Shown here: piece after piece, positions 27,120 through 35,052 of the stretch
How positions within the stretch are numbered: the stretch's first letter is position 1
Layout: each line of letters begins with the position of its first letter
Assembly (NCBI RefSeq): GCF_002920615.1
Contig: NZ_PQSU01000008.1
Span: 210,245-274,244, forward strand
Length of the DNA: 64,000 nucleotides
DNA from: Streptomyces sp. Ru62
GTDB lineage: Bacteria > Actinomycetota > Actinomycetes > Streptomycetales > Streptomycetaceae
Reading direction: 5' to 3'
The notes under the pieces: generated by a model
Database searches by the model: none
Told to the model about the DNA's origin: nothing
What the model saw: the letters and a program-made list of their open reading frames with translations, nothing else
Position numbers and translations under genes: made by a program

Positions 27120-28250
27120 ATGGCCGAGCGGGTGCAGGTGCGGGAGATCGATGACGATGAGGGCGCCCGTCTGTTGCGGATCGTGCGGCGCGGCACCGGG
27201 TCGGTGGTGACCTGGCGGCGGGCCCAGCTGGTGCTGTTATCCGCACAGGGCATGCCCGTGGCGAAGATCGCCGAGGTGACGTTCACCAGCGCGGACCGGG
27301 TCCGGGACCTGATCCACAACTTCTACGCCGACGGCTTCGACTCCCTTTACCCGAAGTACAAGGGCAGGCGGCCGAGGACGTTCACCCTGCCCGAGCGGCG
27401 CGAGATCAAGAAGACCGCCAAGTCCAAGCCGGCTGAGCACGGCCTGCCGTTCTCGACCTGGAGCCTGGCCAAGCTGGCCGACTTCCTGGTCGCCGAGGGG
27501 GTGGTCGACGACATCAGCCACGAGGGCCTTCGGGTCCTGCTCCGCGAGGAGGGCGTGTCGTTTCAACGCGAGACCTGGAAGACCTCCCGCGACCCCGACT
27601 ACGCCGCCAAGAAGGCCCGCGTCGAGCACCTCTACACGATCGCCGACGGCGAGGTCATACCCGAGGAAGGCGAGCCCGAAATCGTCTTCTGCCTGGACGA
27701 GTTCGGGCCACTCAACCTGCAGCCCCACCCCGGGCGGCAGTGGGCCGAGCGCGGCGGGAAGCACAAGGACCCCAACCGGGAGCCCAGGCCCCGCCGGCGG
27801 GCGACCTACACCCGCCCTCACGGGGTCAGACACCTGTTCGCCGCCTACGACCTCGGCAAGAACAGGCTCTACGGCCACATCAAGCCGACCAAGAATCGCA
27901 CGAAGTTCCTGGAGTTCTGCCGCTGTTTGCGCAGCCTCTGCCCGCCGAAGATCCGCAACGCGATCGTGCTCGACAACTACTCCCCGCACCTGACCACGAA
28001 GAAGGACAGCCGGGTCGGTGACTGGGCCGCAGCCAACAACGTCGAGTTCGCCTGCACCCCGACCAACAGCTCCTGGCTCAACCGCATCGAGGCTCAGTTC
28101 ACCGCCCGGCGCTACTTCGCACTGGACGGCACCGACCACACCAGCCACAAGCAGCAGGGCAGCATGATCCGCCGCTACATCATCTGGCGAAACAAGCACG
28201 CCGCCGACGAACGGCTCCGCGAGGTAGTCAACAGGGCGAACGTTGCCTGA
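27120..28250 (+). CDS. IS630-family transposase, apparently intact (376 aa)
   Basis: DDE transposase. The N-terminal helix-turn-helix (RRAQLVLLSAQGMPVAKIAE) is followed by a linker and a catalytic domain. The acidic residues are FCLDEFGP (first D), IVLDNYSPH (second D) and SSWLNRIEAQF (final E), in the IS630 arrangement. It is one of the few uninterrupted transposases here. ATG 27120 lacks a strong ribosome site. Clean terminal inverted repeats could not be identified, so the element's ends are undefined and the size given is the gene only. Confidence 0.88.
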   Translation: MAERVQVREIDDDEGARLLRIVRRGTGSVVTWRRAQLVLLSAQGMPVAKIAEVTFTSADRVRDLIHNFYADGFDSLYPKYKGRRPRTFTLPERREIKKTAKSKPAEHGLPFSTWSLAKLADFLVAEGVVDDISHEGLRVLLREEGVSFQRETWKTSRDPDYAAKKARVEHLYTIADGEVIPEEGEPEIVFCLDEFGPLNLQPHPGRQWAERGGKHKDPNREPRPRRRATYTRPHGVRHLFAAYDLGKNRLYGHIKPTKNRTKFLEFCRCLRSLCPPKIRNAIVLDNYSPHLTTKKDSRVGDWAAANNVEFACTPTNSSWLNRIEAQFTARRYFALDGTDHTSHKQQGSMIRRYIIWRNKHAADERLREVVNRANVA

Positions 28251-28257
28251 CGCGGCA

Positions 28258-28440
28258 CTAGTTGGGTTCCGGGGTGGGGCCGGGGTCCATCTTGAGAAGG
28301 GCCCGGACTCCGCTGGAGATCCAAAGCGCGATCATGGCCACGTCCCGGTTCAACCGCAGCGCTGCGAACAGTGTGTTGAACCACTCGCCCGGGATCGAGC
28401 GCGGGACCGTCCCGCTTGTGGGCGACGGTCGACGGGGCAT
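28258..28440 (-). pseudogene. Tyrosine-type site-specific integrase fragment (central part)
   Basis: The minus strand reads PRSIPGEWFNTLFAALRLNR and then DVAMIALWISSGVRALLKMD before a stop. This is the start of the catalytic domain of actinobacterial tyrosine integrases (IPDExFNELFAALRxNRDRALVAFWVSTGARAxELL), including the arginine of the SSGVRA box. The remaining catalytic residues (HxxR, Tyr) are absent. Confidence 0.7.
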
Positions 28441-28594
28441 AGCCGAGCCCAGGGCTCGTTTTCCCGGTCACCGGGTTCGGGGCGCCGACTGTACGGGCCG
28501 GCCGCCGCCTGGCTGCAGTCGCTCGCAGCTTGACCGCCGGCTGGATCCAACAGCTGAAACCCGAGGTTGTCGCCCAGTACGGTCTGCGGTCGTG

Positions 28595-28860
28595 ATGAAC
28601 GATGGTGTGCGCGAGCGGGAGCTGTCGAGGTTGACCGTTCCTCGGTGGGGTCGGCTGATGGAGACCGGCGACCCGTACGAGCCCTACCGGCTCGTCGGCG
28701 CCGACGGCGCGGCCGTGGTCCCTGCCGCAGTGTTCTTCCAGGAGCTGCTCGCAGCCGGGAAGACGGCGGCGACCGTCCGCTCCTATGGCATGGACCTGCT
28801 GCGGTGGTGGCGGTTCCTGCACGAGTGGCGGGCCGCCGGTGAGGGCGGCCCGCCCGGCTC
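28595..28860 (+). pseudogene. Tyrosine-type site-specific integrase fragment (N-terminal part)
   Basis: Starting at ATG 28595 the plus strand encodes RERELSRLTVPRWGRLMETG, DPYEPYRLVGADG and AATVRSYGMDLLRWWRFL, the N-terminal core-binding (SAM-like) domain of the same integrase group. It loses similarity at about residue 85, where it meets the 3' end of the lectin gene. The catalytic part is on the opposite strand to the left, implying an inversion or the remains of two copies. Confidence 0.7.
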
Positions 28861-28878
28861 ACGGGGTCGGCCGACGGG

Positions 28879-29349
28879 TCATACCGGGTCGATCACCCAG
28901 CGGGACGCCGTGCTGATGGTGGGCTGGAAGACGACCGTGGCCCCCACCCTTCCGTTCGCGTCCAAGTACTTCCCGCTCCAGTCGTGCCTGATGGACTTCG
29001 GGCTGCCGGACGTGGTCGTCCACTTCTGGTACGCGCCGCCGTTGCAGGGGAACGTGTAGACGTCCGCGCCGTTCCCGTCGAGGCAGTGGCCCGACGCCGG
29101 GTTCCTGAAGACGCCGCCGCTGATCTGCCACACCTGCTTCGCGCTGCGGTCACAGGTGCCGAGGACCAGGTCGCCCTTGCCGCCCGAGATGTTGACCTGG
29201 AGGCAGGAGTTGCTGCTGTTGCCGTTGATCACCTGGTAGTTCACGGCCGCCGCCTGAGCCGGGGCCGCGCCGCCGACCAGCAGCGCCGAACCGCATGCGA
29301 GCGCCGCGCCCGCGCCGGCGAGTCGGGTGAGGCTTGCCTTGAGTTCCAT
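28879..29349 (-). CDS. Secreted ricin-type beta-trefoil lectin-domain protein (156 aa)
   Basis: Small secreted protein. A signal peptide (residues 1-37, ending AQAA) is followed by a single ricin B-type trefoil: cysteine pairs in SNSCLQVNI/VLGTCDRS and GHCLDGNG/TFPCNGG, and QxW motifs in KQVWQISG and YQKWTTTS. It probably binds carbohydrate at or outside the cell wall. ATG 29349 has GAGAGGATC upstream. It is monocistronic and divergent from the NB-ARC/TPR gene; its 3' end abuts an integrase fragment. Confidence 0.88.
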   Translation of the reverse strand: MELKASLTRLAGAGAALACGSALLVGGAAPAQAAAVNYQVINGNSSNSCLQVNISGGKGDLVLGTCDRSAKQVWQISGGVFRNPASGHCLDGNGADVYTFPCNGGAYQKWTTTSGSPKSIRHDWSGKYLDANGRVGATVVFQPTISTASRWVIDPV

Positions 29350-29542
29350 GGTTGATCCTCTCGTCGAGTTCAGGTCGTTGGCGTGCCGTCTGTGCCGCCG
29401 TCCACGTTGCCGGGTGGCGCTGCTCGGGCGCGGTGGTTCCGGAGGAGCCCGGATGCGCTGGGGTCCCCCGCTGGACGCGCCGCGTCCGCGGGCTCCGGAG
29501 TCCGGACGGTTCCGGAGAGCGGAGCGGGGGAAAGCCGCGTAC

Positions 29543-31723
29543 ATGAGGGGACCTGGCTCACCACAAAGCTGGTTCGTCAACCGGTTGCAGCGGTTGCGCA
29601 CGTCCGCGGGCTCACCGGCCCAGGCGCTGTTGCTGGCCTACGACGAGCACAAGGTCCTCACCCGGTCATCGCTGTCGGACCTGCTGGCGGGCAAATTCAG
29701 CAGACCGCCCCCCTGGGAGCGGGTCGCGGCCTATGTGACCGCCTGCGTCCGCGCCGCGCATGCCCATCGGATCGACCTCTCCTGCGAGGAGGAACTCGCG
29801 CGGCTGCGGAGCGACCACGCCACGCTCACCGACCTGTTCGAGACCGCTGGCGGAAAGGTCCGCGCGCCGGCGGCCCGCCTCCCGGGCCCGCGGCACCGTC
29901 CGGCGACCTACCGGCTGCCGCCGCGCAACACTCACTTCACCGGCCGCGACGCCACCTTGCGCGAGTTACGGCAGCGCCTGGCCTCGGACGGCGACGGCGC
30001 GATGCAGGTCGTGCACGGGCTGGGCGGCGTCGGCAAGACACAGCTAGCGGTCGAGTACGCCTACCTCTACCGGTCGAAATACCGGTTCGTGGCGTTCGTG
30101 GACGCCGAGGACCCCGATCTGGTGCCCTCGCAGTTCGCTTCGCTGGCCCGGGAGCTGGGACTGGAGGAGGTGAACTCCGAACAGGTCGTCCCCCGGGTCT
30201 ACGGCGAACTGCGGGACCACCGGCCCTGGCTGATCATCTTCGACAACGGCGAAAGACCCGGCACGCTCCTGGACGTGTTGCCGTCGGGTGATCTGGGCAG
30301 CGGCGGCCACCTCATCGTCACGACCAGGCTGCGCGGCTGGTCGGGCAGAGCCGGCGTCGTCGACCTGGACGTCTTCTCCCGGCGGGAGGCGGTGGAGCTG
30401 CTGACCCGGCGGGTGGACGGCATGACCGCAGCGGTGGCGGACCGGATCGCCGAGCACCTGGGGGACCTGCCGCTGGCACTGGAGCAGGCGGCCGGGTACA
30501 TGGACTACCACCACACCGCGCCCGCGGAGTACCTGGCTCTGCTGGCGTCGCGACTGGAGGACATGATCGCGCTGGGCGAACTGACCGACCGGCCCGCGGT
30601 GGTGGTCGCGACCCTGTGGCAGCTCAGCGTGCGCAAGCTGCAGAGCCAGTGGCCGCAGGCCATGCGGCTGCTGGAGCTGTGTGCGCTGCTGGCACCGGAG
30701 CCCATCCCGCTGGACCTGTTCGGTAACGGCAAGGAACCGCTGATCGCGGCGGCTGCCGACCCGGTGGCGTGGGACACGACGGTCGGCGCTCTGGCCGGCC
30801 TGGGGCTCGCCCGGCGCGGCGCGTCCTCCCTGGTGCTGCACCGCCTGGTGCAGGCCGCCATTCGCGCCGCGATGCCGGACGAAGTGCGCACCGAGGCGCG
30901 CACGCGGCTGTGCCGGGCGCTGCTCGCGGCCGTGCCGCACGACATCCACGGTGACCCGCAGGCGCCGTCGCGATGGCAGGAACTGCTCCCGCACGCGCTC
31001 GCGGTGACCAAGGACGAGCCGCCGGCCGAGTGCGCCGCCCAGACGGCGACGCTGCTGCGGCTGGCGTCCGCCTTCCTCCTCTCGATCGGGGAGCACTCGG
31101 TGGCACTGCCCCTGTGCGATCGGGCTCTCGCGATCGACGAATCGCTCGGACAGCGGGACGCGGAGATCGGCTTCGACCTGATCACCCTGGCGCAGATCCA
31201 CCGGGACCGCGGCGCTCCGGAGCGGGCACGCCCGCTGGCGGAACGTGCGCTGGGCCTGCACGAGTCCTGTCTGCCGGCGGACAGTCCCGCCATCGCGACG
31301 GACCTGGCCACCCTGGCCCGGATCCGCCACCTCCTCGGTGATCACGAGGCGGCGGTGCCGCTGGCCGAGCGGGCGCTGCGGATCGACGAGGCGGCGTACG
31401 GGCCGGAGGACCCGTACGTGAGCTTCGACCTGATAGCCCTGGCCAGTGTCCACCTCGACCTGGACGACCACGCCGCGGCCGTGCCGCTGATCTCCCGGGC
31501 GTTACGGATCCGCGAGGCCAGTTACGCGCCGGACCACCTGTACATCGGGTACGCCCTGCTGCTCAAGGCCCGGGCCGTGCACGCGTCGGGCGACCCGACC
31601 GCGGCGGCCCTCGCGCGCAGGGGCGCACTGATCCTGAACACCCGGCTGGGTACGTCCCACCCCAAGACGCAGGACGCCTTCGCTCTGGCCAAGCGCTTGC
31701 TGGAAGGCGGCAATTGCCGCTAA
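29543..31723 (+). CDS. NB-ARC STAND ATPase with N-terminal HTH-like region and TPRs (726 aa)
   Basis: Signal-transduction ATPase. Residues about 10-75 resemble an XRE-like helical region (QRLRTSAGSPAQALLLAYDE). The NB-ARC domain has a P-loop, GLGGVGKTQLA, near residue 158, a Walker B-type PWLIIFDNGE and the GDLPLALEQAAGY GLPL box. The C-terminal 250 residues are TPRs (repeated LAERALxI/LxxxASVHLDLDDHAAAVPL). The family includes regulators and nucleotide-dependent immunity proteins. ATG 29543 is used because upstream codons read as divergent-promoter DNA; no strong Shine-Dalgarno is seen. It is not obviously in an operon. Confidence 0.85.
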   Translation: MRGPGSPQSWFVNRLQRLRTSAGSPAQALLLAYDEHKVLTRSSLSDLLAGKFSRPPPWERVAAYVTACVRAAHAHRIDLSCEEELARLRSDHATLTDLFETAGGKVRAPAARLPGPRHRPATYRLPPRNTHFTGRDATLRELRQRLASDGDGAMQVVHGLGGVGKTQLAVEYAYLYRSKYRFVAFVDAEDPDLVPSQFASLARELGLEEVNSEQVVPRVYGELRDHRPWLIIFDNGERPGTLLDVLPSGDLGSGGHLIVTTRLRGWSGRAGVVDLDVFSRREAVELLTRRVDGMTAAVADRIAEHLGDLPLALEQAAGYMDYHHTAPAEYLALLASRLEDMIALGELTDRPAVVVATLWQLSVRKLQSQWPQAMRLLELCALLAPEPIPLDLFGNGKEPLIAAAADPVAWDTTVGALAGLGLARRGASSLVLHRLVQAAIRAAMPDEVRTEARTRLCRALLAAVPHDIHGDPQAPSRWQELLPHALAVTKDEPPAECAAQTATLLRLASAFLLSIGEHSVALPLCDRALAIDESLGQRDAEIGFDLITLAQIHRDRGAPERARPLAERALGLHESCLPADSPAIATDLATLARIRHLLGDHEAAVPLAERALRIDEAAYGPEDPYVSFDLIALASVHLDLDDHAAAVPLISRALRIREASYAPDHLYIGYALLLKARAVHASGDPTAAALARRGALILNTRLGTSHPKTQDAFALAKRLLEGGNCR

Positions 31724-32211
31724 CACGGGGAACGCTCCGCAGCCGACCAGGCTCACGAGACGGAGGCCGCCGCACCGGTCCAGGGCTCGCGTCCGTCACG
31801 GGGGCCGGGGGGCGGTGACGTGCGGCGTGGCCCTTCCGAGGCGGGGTGATGAAGCCGCGGATCGTGGAGGCCGGGACGCCCTGCGTCGCGCGCTGCCCAC
31901 AGTCGAGGGATGAGCACGATCCCGGAGCGGCACCGGCCCGCCCGTGGCGCCCGGAGAACGAGCCGTCGCCCGTGGTGTGGACGTGGCCTCGTGGGACCGC
32001 CCGGCGCTGAAGGTGATGCCGGCCGGAAGGCCATCGAGTTCACCGAGACGCCCCGGCCGGCCGTCGCCTCGCCACCGTCTTCGATCGCCTGGTGGTGGAA
32101 CCTGCTCGACAACTAGAGCCCGCCGTATGAGCTACGGCGTAGCTAGCAAGGGTGCCGAACGGCCAAACGAGCGCAGTGTCGTGCGGTTCGGCGCCCCCCG
32201 GGGGCGGATGA
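31724..32211. other. Gene-less stretch
   Basis: Nearly 500 bases between the NB-ARC gene and the integrase-like remnant. Short open frames on both strands have arginine/proline-rich shadow composition. No promoter, repeat or RNA was recognised. It is probably decayed DNA. Confidence 0.5.
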
Positions 32212-32396
32212 TCAGCCGATTCCATCTGGCCGCGGGGCTGGCAGGCCCAGCCGGACCGGTCCCGGGGAAGCTGCGGAGTCGACCTGACTGATCTTGGACT
32301 CGGCGCCGGCCAGGCTGACGCGGAGCCCTTCGGTCTCACCGAGCCACCCTTCCCGCTCGGCCTCGGCGATCCGGTCGAGTCCGCCGGCCGGGGCTG
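32212..32396 (-). pseudogene. Integrase/recombinase C-terminal-like remnant
   Basis: The minus strand encodes LDRIAEAEREGWLGETEGLR, VSLAGAESKISQVD and a tail VRLGLPAPRPDGIG before TGA. The AEREGWLGExEGLxVSLAGA pattern is familiar from the C-terminal tails of actinobacterial site-specific recombinases/integrases. No upstream domain is present. The family assignment is tentative. Confidence 0.4.
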
Positions 32397-32458
32397 AACC
32401 CGTGATGCGGTGTGGTCGTGAGCGCTGGGATCGCCGTGCCGCTGGATAAGGTCGACAT

Positions 32459-33631
32459 GTGGACGCCAGCACAGGACGGCAGAGCGACGCGTTCGCCGGG
32501 GAAGTGCGGGGTGAGCTGTCGCCCCGGACGGCCCGGGCGCTGTGGTGCGGGTCGGCAGGCCTGGTGATCGTCGCCTTGGGTATCCCGGTGTCCGTCGTCG
32601 GTGCGGCCGACGGCCGACGGTTGCTCGCGGCCGCGGCCTTGGTCCTCGTACAAGTCTGTGCCCTGAGGTGGCAGGTGCGCGTCCCGATCCCCGTACTGGC
32701 CGTCACCACGATGGCGGGGATCGCGGTGTGGGAGTTGCTGCCCGCGGTGACGTTGACGGGGGCGCTGCTCGCGGCGCAGGTCACGTTGTGCGTGCTGTCG
32801 GCCACCAGGCCACGGCGGGTGTCGTTGTGGGCGCTCGCGGCGATGTGCCTGCCGGTCGCGCTGGAGTTCGGGGCGGGCGGCGGTGCGAGCCCGGCGGTCT
32901 ATGTGCTGACGGTGGTCCTGGCGTGGACCCTGGGGCAGTGGCGCAGGGCGCGGCAGGAGCGGATGAGGGCGGAGGCGCGCCGGGCCGTGGCGGAGGAGCG
33001 TGCGCGGATCGCGCGTGACGTGCACGACGTGGTGGCGCACACCTTGTCGGTGATGGTCATTCAGGCCTGCGCCGCTGACGATGTGTTCACCGAACGGCCG
33101 GACCAGGCCCGCCAGGCGCTGCGGGCCGTCGAGATGGCCGCCCGCTCGGCGCTGGGTGAACTGCGTCTGACCTTGCGGGCGTTCCGGCCCGAGGCGGACG
33201 AGGGCTCGGCAGGGGGGCCGCGAAGGCCGGGGCCGCCCTCGCTCGCGCGTCTGGGCGAACTCGCCGATACGGTGCGCGCGACGGGGATGACCGTATACGT
33301 CCACCGCGAGGGAGCCACTGACGGGCTGCCGGCCGCGGTGGACCTGGCGGCGTACCGGATCATTCAGGAGGCCCTCACCAACACGCTGCGCCACGCGGCC
33401 GGCGCCGATGAGGTCAGCGTGCGCGTGACGGATGAAGGGCATTGCGTGAAGGTGACGGTGATTGACAACGGGCGTGCGGCTCAGGGGTTTTCGGCTGCGG
33501 CCGGAGGGGGACGCGGGCTGGTGGGGATGGAGGAGCGGGCACGGCTCGTGGGCGGCAGCCTGCGCGCCGGTCCACGGCCCGGCGGCGGGTTCGAGGTGGC
33601 GGCGCGGCTGCCGGTGGAGCGTGCCTCATGA
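32459..33631 (+). CDS. Two-component sensor histidine kinase (NarL/DesK-type, HisKA_3)
   Basis: Membrane sensor kinase, 390 aa. Four to five hydrophobic helices fill residues 25-150, with little extracellular loop, so it may sense membrane or intramembrane signals. The dimerisation/phosphoacceptor helix is EERARIARDVHDVVAHTLSV (His near residue 189). The ATPase domain has EALTNTLRHA (N box), VIDNG (D box) and GRGLVGMEERARLVGG (G box). GTG 32459 has GGATAAGG 8 nt upstream. Its stop overlaps the response regulator start (ATGA), so the pair is translated together. Confidence 0.9.
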   Translation: MDASTGRQSDAFAGEVRGELSPRTARALWCGSAGLVIVALGIPVSVVGAADGRRLLAAAALVLVQVCALRWQVRVPIPVLAVTTMAGIAVWELLPAVTLTGALLAAQVTLCVLSATRPRRVSLWALAAMCLPVALEFGAGGGASPAVYVLTVVLAWTLGQWRRARQERMRAEARRAVAEERARIARDVHDVVAHTLSVMVIQACAADDVFTERPDQARQALRAVEMAARSALGELRLTLRAFRPEADEGSAGGPRRPGPPSLARLGELADTVRATGMTVYVHREGATDGLPAAVDLAAYRIIQEALTNTLRHAAGADEVSVRVTDEGHCVKVTVIDNGRAAQGFSAAAGGGRGLVGMEERARLVGGSLRAGPRPGGGFEVAARLPVERAS

Positions 33632-34287
33632 CACTGCGGGTGGTGGTGGCCGACGACCAGGCCCTGGTTCGTACCGGATTCCGCCTGATCATCGACGCCC
33701 GTGAGGACCTGGAGGTGGTCGGTGAGGCGGCGGATGGCCGGGAGGCGGTGCGGCTGACACGCGAACTGGCGCCCGACGTGGTCCTGATGGACGTACGCAT
33801 GCCCGTACTGGACGGCATCCAGGCGACCCGGCAGATCGCGGCGAGCGGAAGCCGGGCCCGGGTCCTCGTGCTGACCACCTGGGACGTGGACGCGCATGTG
33901 GTTGCCGCTCTGCGGGCAGGGGCGAGCGGCTTCCTGCTGAAGGACATCCGCCCGGGAGAACTCGTCGACGCCCTCCGCGTCACCGCGCGGGGCGACGCGC
34001 TGCTGGCCCCCAGCGTCCTCAGCCGTGTACTCGACCGGTTCCTGGCAACGACCCCCGACCCGGCGCCGCCGCCATCCCTGAAGGACCTCTCCGTCCGCGA
34101 ACGGGAGGTGCTCACCCTGATCGGGCAGGCCCTGTCGAACGCGGAGATCGCCGAGCGGCTGGGCCTGTCGGAGGCCACCGTCAAAAACCACGTCACCGGG
34201 GTGCTGCGCAAACTGAACCTGCGCGATCGCGTCCAGGCCGTCGTCGCCGCCTACGACCACGGCCTCGTACGGCCACGACACCCCTGA
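33628..34287 (+). CDS. NarL/LuxR-family response regulator
   Basis: 219 aa. The receiver domain has acidic DDQ near residue 8, the phospho-acceptor Asp in VVLMDVRMP (about residue 54) and Lys in FLLKDIRPGE. The C-terminal LuxR HTH is LSVREREVLTLIGQALSNAE. It is translationally coupled to the upstream kinase and followed by a small hairpin. The target genes are unknown; the adjacent GPP34/esterase genes are candidates. Confidence 0.9.
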   Translation: MTLRVVVADDQALVRTGFRLIIDAREDLEVVGEAADGREAVRLTRELAPDVVLMDVRMPVLDGIQATRQIAASGSRARVLVLTTWDVDAHVVAALRAGASGFLLKDIRPGELVDALRVTARGDALLAPSVLSRVLDRFLATTPDPAPPPSLKDLSVREREVLTLIGQALSNAEIAERLGLSEATVKNHVTGVLRKLNLRDRVQAVVAAYDHGLVRPRHP

Positions 34288-34294
34288 CAGCCGC

Positions 34295-34312
34295 CTCCTC
34301 CTCAGGGAGGAG
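34295..34312 (+). terminator. Hairpin after the two-component system
   Basis: CTCCTCC and GGAGGAG form a perfect 7-bp stem around a TCAG loop 8 nt after the response regulator stop. It is likely the operon terminator. Confidence 0.5.
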
Positions 34313-34400
34313 AACCGGGCCGCGCTCCTCCCGCGCTCCCAGTGCGCCTCCCCTCCCGCGGCCGATGTGTGCCCGCAGGTGCCGGCCCTACCGTCGAACT

Positions 34401-35039
34401 GTGATCGACGACCTGCCCTGCACCCTGTATCTGCTGGTCCACGACGAAGCAGCCGAAGGTCCCTACGACCGTTCCCGCGCCGCTCTGCTGGTCCGTGCCG
34501 CCGCCCTGATCGACCTCGCGCTGCGCGGCCGACTGGAGGAGCAAGGCGGCACGGTCACCGTCTCCGGCACGGAACCGACCGGCGACCCCGTCCTGGACCG
34601 GGTCCTGCGCGACGCCGGCGGCGGCCACAGCTGGAAGCGCCTCGTGCGCCGGCACCGCGCACAGACCCTGACGGACGCGGAGGACCGGCTCATCGCGGCG
34701 GGACTCCTCACCGCGAAGGCGCCCCGCACCCGCCTGGGCACACGCCGTGTGAACGTGACGGACCGCGCCGTGCCCGCCGCGCTCCGCGCCCGCGTGTCCG
34801 CGGTCCTGCACGGGGACGGCCCGGTGCGGGACGTTCCCGCCGCGGACGCCGCGCTGCTGGCGCTGGCCGCCGCGGGTCGGGTTCGTTCCGTGGTGTCCCG
34901 GCAGGACCAGAACGTCTTCCGGGCCCGCATCGACACCTGCACGGGGTCTCTCGCCACCCTCGCGCCGGGACTGGAGAAGGCGGTACGCGCCCTTCCGACG
35001 ACCATGATCGCCGCGCAGGGCGGCATGGGCGGCAGCTGA
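34401..35039 (+). CDS. GPP34 (GOLPH3/VPS74-like) family phosphoprotein
   Basis: 212 aa. It matches the bacterial GPP34 family: the N-terminus (CTLYLLVHDEAA) is followed by RAALLVRAAALIDLALRGRL, the helical core and the RLIAAGLLT box. The eukaryotic relative is a PI4P-binding Golgi protein; the bacterial role is unknown, and actinomycetes carry many paralogues. GTG 34401 is the likely start; TACCGT, 12 nt upstream, could be a -10 element of a leaderless transcript. It is followed closely by the carboxylesterase gene. Confidence 0.85.
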   Translation: MIDDLPCTLYLLVHDEAAEGPYDRSRAALLVRAAALIDLALRGRLEEQGGTVTVSGTEPTGDPVLDRVLRDAGGGHSWKRLVRRHRAQTLTDAEDRLIAAGLLTAKAPRTRLGTRRVNVTDRAVPAALRARVSAVLHGDGPVRDVPAADAALLALAAAGRVRSVVSRQDQNVFRARIDTCTGSLATLAPGLEKAVRALPTTMIAAQGGMGGS

Positions 35040-35052
35040 CCGAGGGGAGACG

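Noticed and set aside
27044..28262. TGACxCGGCA at both ends of the IS630 gene as terminal repeats
   Set aside because: The two copies are in direct, not inverted, orientation, are short, and include stop codons of the flanking genes; probably chance.
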